Source: Chromera velia (lineage: Eukaryota; Sar; Chromeraceae). From it: a stretch of DNA of 12,287 nucleotides. The stretch covers positions 6,385-18,671 of the forward strand of contig JAHBMJ010002596.1 of the NCBI GenBank assembly GCA_018398765.1, in the 5' to 3' direction. The notes beneath the pieces were generated by a model. That model saw only the letters and a list, made by a program, of their open reading frames with translations. It was not told where the DNA came from and ran no database searches. A program made the position numbers and the translations under genes. Positions 8,385 through 12,287 of this stretch are shown here, in pieces. Positions within the stretch are counted from its first letter, which is position 1. The number at the start of each line of letters is the position of its first letter.

Positions 8385-8597
8385 TACCCCCCTGATACTC
8401 CAGTCTGTCTTGAAATGGATTTTTTAATGCTGGCCGCGCCTGCGGCATGGTTCTTTCAAGAGTATCTGCGCCTTCCACAAAAAGTTTCAAGTATACTTTA
8501 TTTTGGCCGCGCCTGCGGCGCAGGTATTTCAAGTCTGGCCACACCTACGGTATCCTACGGCGCGGCGTTTCAAGTTTACTGGAGTGTCAGGGGGGTT
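8385..8597. mobile_element. MITE-like non-autonomous DNA transposon (213 bp) with 8-bp target duplication
   Basis: The left end TACCCCCCTGATACTCCAGT is matched by the reverse complement of the right end (8578-8597) with two mismatches in 20 bp. The element is flanked by an exact direct repeat GATATGAT at 8377-8384 and 8598-8605. The inside carries no coding frame of its own. It has two copies of the palindromic GCCGCGCCTGCGGC (8433-8446, 8506-8519), a degenerate third near 8537-8550, and several TTTCAAG motifs. It is far more GC-rich than its AT-rich host sequence. Terminal inverted repeats plus an 8-bp target duplication are the pattern of hAT-like elements; other superfamilies with 8-bp duplications are possible. 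It is too short to encode a transposase, so it would depend on one supplied elsewhere. Confidence 0.85.
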
Positions 8598-8706
8598 GAT
8601 ATGATAGGGTTAATATTCGGAAAATTGGCCTCCTAAAACAATAATCCCAAAGTGATTTTCATGCTTCTTACCGTTTTATACTAATACAGCCGCAAAGTGC
8701 TGTTTT
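8598..8706. other. Short spacer between the MITE and the HNH gene
   Basis: About 110 bp lie between the MITE and the stop codon of the minus-strand HNH gene, so this is the 3' flank of that gene. No terminator or clear polyadenylation signal was recognised. The element inserted just downstream of the gene, not inside it. Confidence 0.4.
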
Positions 8707-11514
8707 CTATCTTGTTCTCAGCTTTCCTACAAATCTATTTCCTTTCCGGAGATTTTCTTTTGACCACATCGGCCAAAGATTTGAAAAGTGGAGACGCGAA
8801 ACCAGTGTGTCCATCTCTGGCTTCCGACCATCAGCGCCAACATACATGATGGGCACAATATGGTCAACGTGCCACAAACTCCCATAATTCTCCCATGACA
8901 TTCCGGGGTTCCCGTGGAAGTTGTCTTTCTCGAGGTGGGCTTTGAGATCGGGAAAAGAACAACCGAGGTACTCATTGGTGCGTTTTGAAGCTGATCGAAA
9001 TGTTCGCCCCTTTCGTATGGCTCGGAGACACCTGGACACGCTTGCACGCGCAATGACACTCAACCGAAAAACAGTGTCGTCTCTGTAGCGAACCTTCTGT
9101 GCATCCCTTTGTCGCTGCCTCAACTCTGCAAACGCAGGGTTGTCTTTTTGACACTCTGCACAAGGACTTCTGTGCTTGTCGTGTTCACATATCTGGCTGC
9201 CTTGACAATCGCGACATTTGCCACGATGACGGCCGTGTTCACACACTCCTTTGCCAGCGCACTCTACGCAGTAATACCTTTCCCGTCCATGGATACAAAT
9301 TGATCCTCCCCCACACTCTCTACAGACTGAGCGCCTGCGCCCGTGGACGCAGATCTGTGATCCCCCGCACTCTTTGCATGTCCTTCTGACCCGCCCATGT
9401 TCACAGATACCTTTCCCGCCGCACTCTTTGCAGTCATACCGATGTCTCCCGTGAGGGCAGCGAGCTCTCTTGGACGAAGTCTGAGACTGATGAGTCTTGG
9501 AAAGTGTGTCTGACATTGACTCTCCAACAGTTGTCTTTTCGGCTTCCCTTTCCAGCCTGCCGCTTGTCCTCTTAGGGGCTCTGGAAGACGCTGCTGCCAC
9601 CGGACGCCCCTCTTTCTCACGACCACACCCAGGAGGGGTGTCCCTCCGAACCAAGGTCTCTCTATCGATGACAGAGAGGGGGGTAAAAAGGACAGACAGA
9701 GATCTACTCTGTGGTCGGACTCCTGTCGGAATGCCCGACTGGGAAAGGGCCGTGCCACCGTTCAGAGGCAAGGCGGAAGTGCGTTGATTGAAAAACTTGC
9801 GACTGCCGTTCCAGACAAGAGCAGAAACAGTCAGCGAATGTAAGCATCGTTTTTGAGAATTCTGAAAGGGGCGGCACGCAGTGCTGCTCGGTTGCCCCTC
9901 GCAGTGCTGGGGCTTGGTTGGAAAAGGACAGTGATCAGGATTGCTGGGAAAGGCATGTGGTGGAAAACGAACAAAGGGGGGCGGCTTGCCGATGAACCTG
10001 TTACCCTTCCGAAGGTTCTCCCCTGACCACATGGGCTGGAGATTGGTGAAATGGAGACGGGCAATTTGGGTCTCTGCATCTGGTCTCTGGCCGTCTGCCC
10101 CCCGATACTGAATGGGCACAATATGGTCAACGTGCCACAAACGCCCGTAATTCTCCCACGACATTCCGGGGTTGCCGTGGAAATCGTTCTTTTCGAGGTG
10201 GGCTTTGAGACCGGGGAACGAACAACCGAGGTACTCGTTGGTGCGTTTCTTCTTTTCGGATGGGGGGGTGCCGCCTCGGACGGCGCGGAAACATCGCCAA
10301 ACGGTTGTCCTCACTGTGTGTGCCAACCGAAAAACAAACTCCTTTCGGCGTGCTTGCCTTGCAGCAAAAACGGGATTGTCTCTCTGACATATGGGACAAT
10401 TACTTCTCCGAGGGCCATGCTCACAGAAACTGCCACCACCACATTCTCTACATCTTGTTCGCAAACGATCGTGTTCACAAAAACTACCGCCACCGCATTC
10501 TCTACACTTCGAGCGTGGCCGGCCGTGTCTACACAGTCCGCTTCCTCCGCACTCTCGACATTGGCGGCGTTGGCGACCATGTTCACATATGCCGCTCCCC
10601 CCACACTCTTTGCAATAAGAACGGCGACGTCCATGCTCGCAAATTGATGTACCGCCGCACTCTTTACAATCGCTGCGCTGCCGACCGTGTTGACACAAAG
10701 CCTTCCCACCACACTCTTTACAATGCCTCCGTTGCCGCCCATGCTCACAAATTCCTTTGCCCCCGCACTCCTTGCACACGTACCTTTCTCTCCCGTGCGG
10801 GCACAGACGCCTTCTTCGACTGTCAACTTTCCCCGCATAAGAGGGGGGAGGCAGCTCTTCCTGACGATCTGAAGAAACGGGCCGCGCAACAGAACCCTCT
10901 CCCCCCCTTTTTAGTTGACCTACGGCTGGACTCAATCCGTCCGTTGCGGACAAAACATAAGTCGAAAAGTCGGACTTGCTCTCACATGCGAATTTGCCTG
11001 AACATGCCACCTCCCCACCTGCGGGGGCTTCCACACTGTAACAGATTGGAGCGGAAGCTCCTGAATAGACCCCCCTGCAGCACTGAAGGACTGCATAGAC
11101 GGATTGTTTAATGGTGAAATGGCCGTTTCTCGTATCGAAAGCTGCGCCAGTAGTCGTGAAAAAAGTTCGGGACTGACAACTGTCTAGAGGCTGAAAGGGC
11201 ATAGCGTGATGCTGGCGCGCACAGTCGTCGTTAGTCTTTGCGGGAACTGTGTCTCGAATGGTCAGAGGCAGTTCATGCCTTGGAAGGCAACATCTCAAAC
11301 CGGTCATGATAAGATCATGATGAAAACCCCGTGAAATCCCCTTTGGACGCAGGGCTTGAACCTCCCACAGTGACTTCTGATTGTTGCGGGACTGTTTACT
11401 GTGTCTCCCCTGTTCGTGTAACGAGACAACGGGAGGCCTGTTCAAAAGAGTGGACACTGGGCAAAGGACACGGCCTGAGGTACAGCGAGAGAATGTCGCG
11501 ACGATGCGTTTCAT
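8707..11514 (-). CDS. Duplicated zinc-knuckle-array / HNH nuclease-like protein (935 aa, single exon)
   Basis: The frame is open from the ATG at 11514 to the TAG at 8707-8709 with no sign of introns. It stays open upstream to 11628 but only with a non-ATG start, and the ATG at 11514 has A at -3. Order in the 935-aa protein: an N-terminus of about 235 residues starting with a basic, Ser/Arg/Leu-rich stretch; array A at 238-376 (eight 18-residue repeats, pattern CxHGRxRxxCxECGG, i.e. CxHx6CxxC); a basic spacer; HNH domain A at 428-509; a low-complexity linker of about 175 residues; array B at 686-788 (six repeats); and HNH domain B at 850-930, ending five residues before the stop. Each HNH copy has LGCSFP.LKAHLE, NPGMSWENYG, WHVDHIVPI and LHF(T/S)NL.PMW..ENLRKGNRF. 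The HVDH histidines (461/464 and 882/885) and the NL and ENL asparagines (491/500 and 912/921) look intact in both. HNH domains of this kind cleave DNA with a bound metal ion, and the Cys/His knuckles presumably bind zinc and may bind nucleic acid. Activity, target and location are unknown. Confidence 0.85.
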   Translation of the reverse strand: MKRIVATFSRCTSGRVLCPVSTLLNRPPVVSLHEQGRHSKQSRNNQKSLWEVQALRPKGISRGFHHDLIMTGLRCCLPRHELPLTIRDTVPAKTNDDCARQHHAMPFQPLDSCQSRTFFTTTGAAFDTRNGHFTIKQSVYAVLQCCRGVYSGASAPICYSVEAPAGGEVACSGKFACESKSDFSTYVLSATDGLSPAVGQLKRGGEGSVARPVSSDRQEELPPPSYAGKVDSRRRRLCPHGRERYVCKECGGKGICEHGRQRRHCKECGGKALCQHGRQRSDCKECGGTSICEHGRRRSYCKECGGSGICEHGRQRRQCRECGGSGLCRHGRPRSKCRECGGGSFCEHDRLRTRCRECGGGSFCEHGPRRSNCPICQRDNPVFAARQARRKEFVFRLAHTVRTTVWRCFRAVRGGTPPSEKKKRTNEYLGCSFPGLKAHLEKNDFHGNPGMSWENYGRLWHVDHIVPIQYRGADGQRPDAETQIARLHFTNLQPMWSGENLRKGNRFIGKPPPFVRFPPHAFPSNPDHCPFPTKPQHCEGQPSSTACRPFQNSQKRCLHSLTVSALVWNGSRKFFNQRTSALPLNGGTALSQSGIPTGVRPQSRSLSVLFTPLSVIDRETLVRRDTPPGCGREKEGRPVAAASSRAPKRTSGRLEREAEKTTVGESMSDTLSKTHQSQTSSKRARCPHGRHRYDCKECGGKGICEHGRVRRTCKECGGSQICVHGRRRSVCRECGGGSICIHGRERYYCVECAGKGVCEHGRHRGKCRDCQGSQICEHDKHRSPCAECQKDNPAFAELRQRQRDAQKVRYRDDTVFRLSVIARASVSRCLRAIRKGRTFRSASKRTNEYLGCSFPDLKAHLEKDNFHGNPGMSWENYGSLWHVDHIVPIMYVGADGRKPEMDTLVSRLHFSNLWPMWSKENLRKGNRFVGKLRTR
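8728..8967 (-). other. HNH domain copy B (C-terminal)
   Basis: Residues 850-930 of the 935-aa protein. The core reads LWHVDHIVPI, followed by LHFSNLWPMW and ENLRKGNRF. All residues expected for a His-Asn-His ββα-metal fold seem present: a DH pair, a central Asn in SNL and the final ENL. The protein ends shortly after, at GKLRTR. Confidence 0.75.
9151..9459 (-). repeat. Array B: six 54-bp/18-aa CxHx6CxxC knuckle repeats
   Basis: Each unit begins [IV]C.HGR.R, then a spaced CxEC, then two to four linking residues. The last unit degenerates (HDKHRSPCAECQ) and runs into the basic spacer before HNH copy B. Divergence between units is moderate, so expansion is not very recent. Confidence 0.85.
9994..10233 (-). 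other. HNH domain copy A (internal)
   Basis: Residues 428-509 of the 935-aa protein. The core reads LWHVDHIVPI, LHFTNLQPMW and ENLRKGNRF. Over about 136 bp (near 10110-10245 against 8849-8984) I count roughly 13 differences from copy B, about 90% identity. The few protein changes include KNDF against KDNF and PGLK against PDLK. Confidence 0.75.
10387..10803 (-). repeat. Array A: eight 54-bp/18-aa CxHx6CxxC knuckle repeats
   Basis: Eight near-regular units of the type ICEHGRQRR.CKECGG run from CPHGRERYVCKECGG to the divergent CEHGPRRSNCPICQ. Cys and His spacing is unchanged in all eight; variation is mainly in the two residues before the second Cys and in the linker (KG, KA, TS, SG, GS). The periodicity also keeps antisense frames open. 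Confidence 0.9.
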
Positions 11515-11628
11515 CTTGGATGGTGACCGATAGAAGTGGTCACCACTGGAGAGGAACGGATAGATCCAGCTGATCGAAGTTGAAAGGTCGATCAAACTGC
11601 CACGATGCAGCACTCGGTCCTCATGCAA

Positions 11629-12287
11629 ATGAGGATGAATCTTGCAAGCTGTTCACTCACAGTCGACTGTGGGTTTTGTGCCGAGATGTGCATCACTTGA
11701 CGGGAAGTCTATATTAATATATTGCAGGCGAGAAACCATGCATTCTGAAAGAGGCCGCCAGTGCTGTCGCTGTAGCTGACCAACAGTTCTGCAACACTGC
11801 AGCAACAGTGCATGTTGCTCAGTGGGGAGAGCAGAGTGGAGGGGTCATCCATACATGCAAGCAACACAACAACGCTATATCTATATAAACCCCTGCCCTT
11901 GAATTTTGCTATGGGAAAAAAAAATGTGCGGGCCTCCAATACAGAGCACTCGTGCCAGGGCCCGGGCCTATACGCCAGGGACCCGCCATGCTTGAATCAT
12001 GCGTACATGCATTGACAACCAATCAGACTCAGTCAGAGTTTGCTTTCTTCTCTGTGTGAATTGTTGAAGTGAGAGATGATAGACGGCTTCTTTGATTCTT
12101 TGAAGTGTTGTTCTGTAGTCTCTTGACTTTTCCGGAAAACTCCCGCAGGTTATTTCGTAAAAATGTCGACTTTTAGGGTTCGATTTTTCATGTGTTGCTT
12201 ACTTTATGAGCAGGGGGGAACAAACATAAGCCAGCATTTTGACTGAAGATGTGTTGCTCTCTCTCTCGAAAGTAGCATGATCGCATT
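11629..12287. other. Intergenic region upstream of the HNH gene
   Basis: No gene is recognised. There are AT tracts that could be TATA-like (CTATATTAATATATTG near 11709, CTATATCTATATAAACC near 11876), scattered CATGCA/TGCATG motifs, and a perfect small hairpin at 11801-11819. The short open frames on either strand show no domain. The promoter of the minus-strand HNH gene should lie in the left part of this region. Confidence 0.4.
11801..11819. repeat. Perfect 7-bp inverted repeat
   Basis: AGCAACA and TGTTGCT flank the 5-nt loop GTGCA, forming a small perfect hairpin upstream of the HNH gene. Nothing indicates a role. Confidence 0.7.

Noticed and set aside
8385-8597. TA or TTA target duplication (Tc1/mariner or Harbinger type) for the MITE
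   Set aside because: The bases next to the C/G runs are TTA on the left but TTG on the right, whereas the 8-bp GATATGAT is exact on both sides.
9151-10803. Regular 54-bp repeats considered as a CRISPR-like array
   Set aside because: The repeats are contiguous, without unique spacers, and encode a consistent Cys/His pattern in one long frame of a eukaryotic gene.
10051-11111. Long plus-strand open frames (198 and 283 codons) over array A
   Set aside because: They are antisense to the repeat array. The 54-bp periodicity and biased codons keep the other frames open, and their translations have no domain.
11515-11628. Extending the HNH protein upstream to a TTG at 11628
   Set aside because: A non-ATG start is unlikely in a nuclear gene, and the ATG at 11514 has a purine at -3.
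1-12287. tRNA, rRNA or other structural RNA genes
   Set aside because: No cloverleaf-like or conserved rRNA stretches were recognised by eye on either strand. A covariance-model scan would be needed to exclude small RNAs.

Overview
The window looks like nuclear DNA of a eukaryotic protist, most likely an alga. Three multi-kilobase genes can be supported. Two of them are split by short spliceosomal introns (about 107 to 410 nt, GT...AG, GTGAGT-type donors). There are no bacterial operons or ribosome binding sites, microsatellites are frequent, and coding DNA of roughly 50% GC alternates with strongly AT-rich intergenic islands. Arrays of CEHGR..CKECGG zinc-knuckle repeats joined to an HNH domain are a gene style I associate with algal genomes and large algal viruses. 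A chromerid such as Chromera velia is my best guess, but it is only a guess.

Layout. 1-2112: no convincing gene; an AT-rich end, one weak open frame, a 36-bp tandem repeat, an (AG)n microsatellite and a roughly 80-bp imperfect tandem repeat with short inverted repeats. 2113-4755 (minus): a three-exon gene for a multi-pass membrane protein of about 682 residues with an arginine-rich N-terminus and an acidic C-terminal tail. 4756-5347: a divergent intergenic region with TATA-like tracts and a cluster of TGCATG motifs. 5348-7428 (plus): a four-exon gene for a 572-residue protein whose last quarter looks like a divergent cyclin box. 7429-8384: 3' flank running into an AT-rich island with small hairpins and an old degenerate duplication. 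8385-8597: a well-delimited 213-bp MITE-like element with near-perfect terminal inverted repeats and an exact 8-bp target duplication. 8707-11514 (minus): an intronless gene for a 935-residue protein made of two copies of a module, each a CxHx6CxxC repeat array (8 and 6 repeats) followed by an HNH nuclease-like domain. 11629-12287: intergenic, with a small hairpin and TATA-like AT tracts.

The genes do not form an obvious pathway. The membrane gene and the cyclin-like gene are divergent neighbours and may share a promoter region. The most unusual object is the duplicated zinc-array/HNH protein. Its two HNH copies are still about 90% identical in DNA while the arrays differ in repeat number, which suggests recent duplication or gene conversion. 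Its N-terminus looks like a possible organelle presequence. All exon boundaries are inferred from reading-frame phase and splice consensus, not from transcripts.
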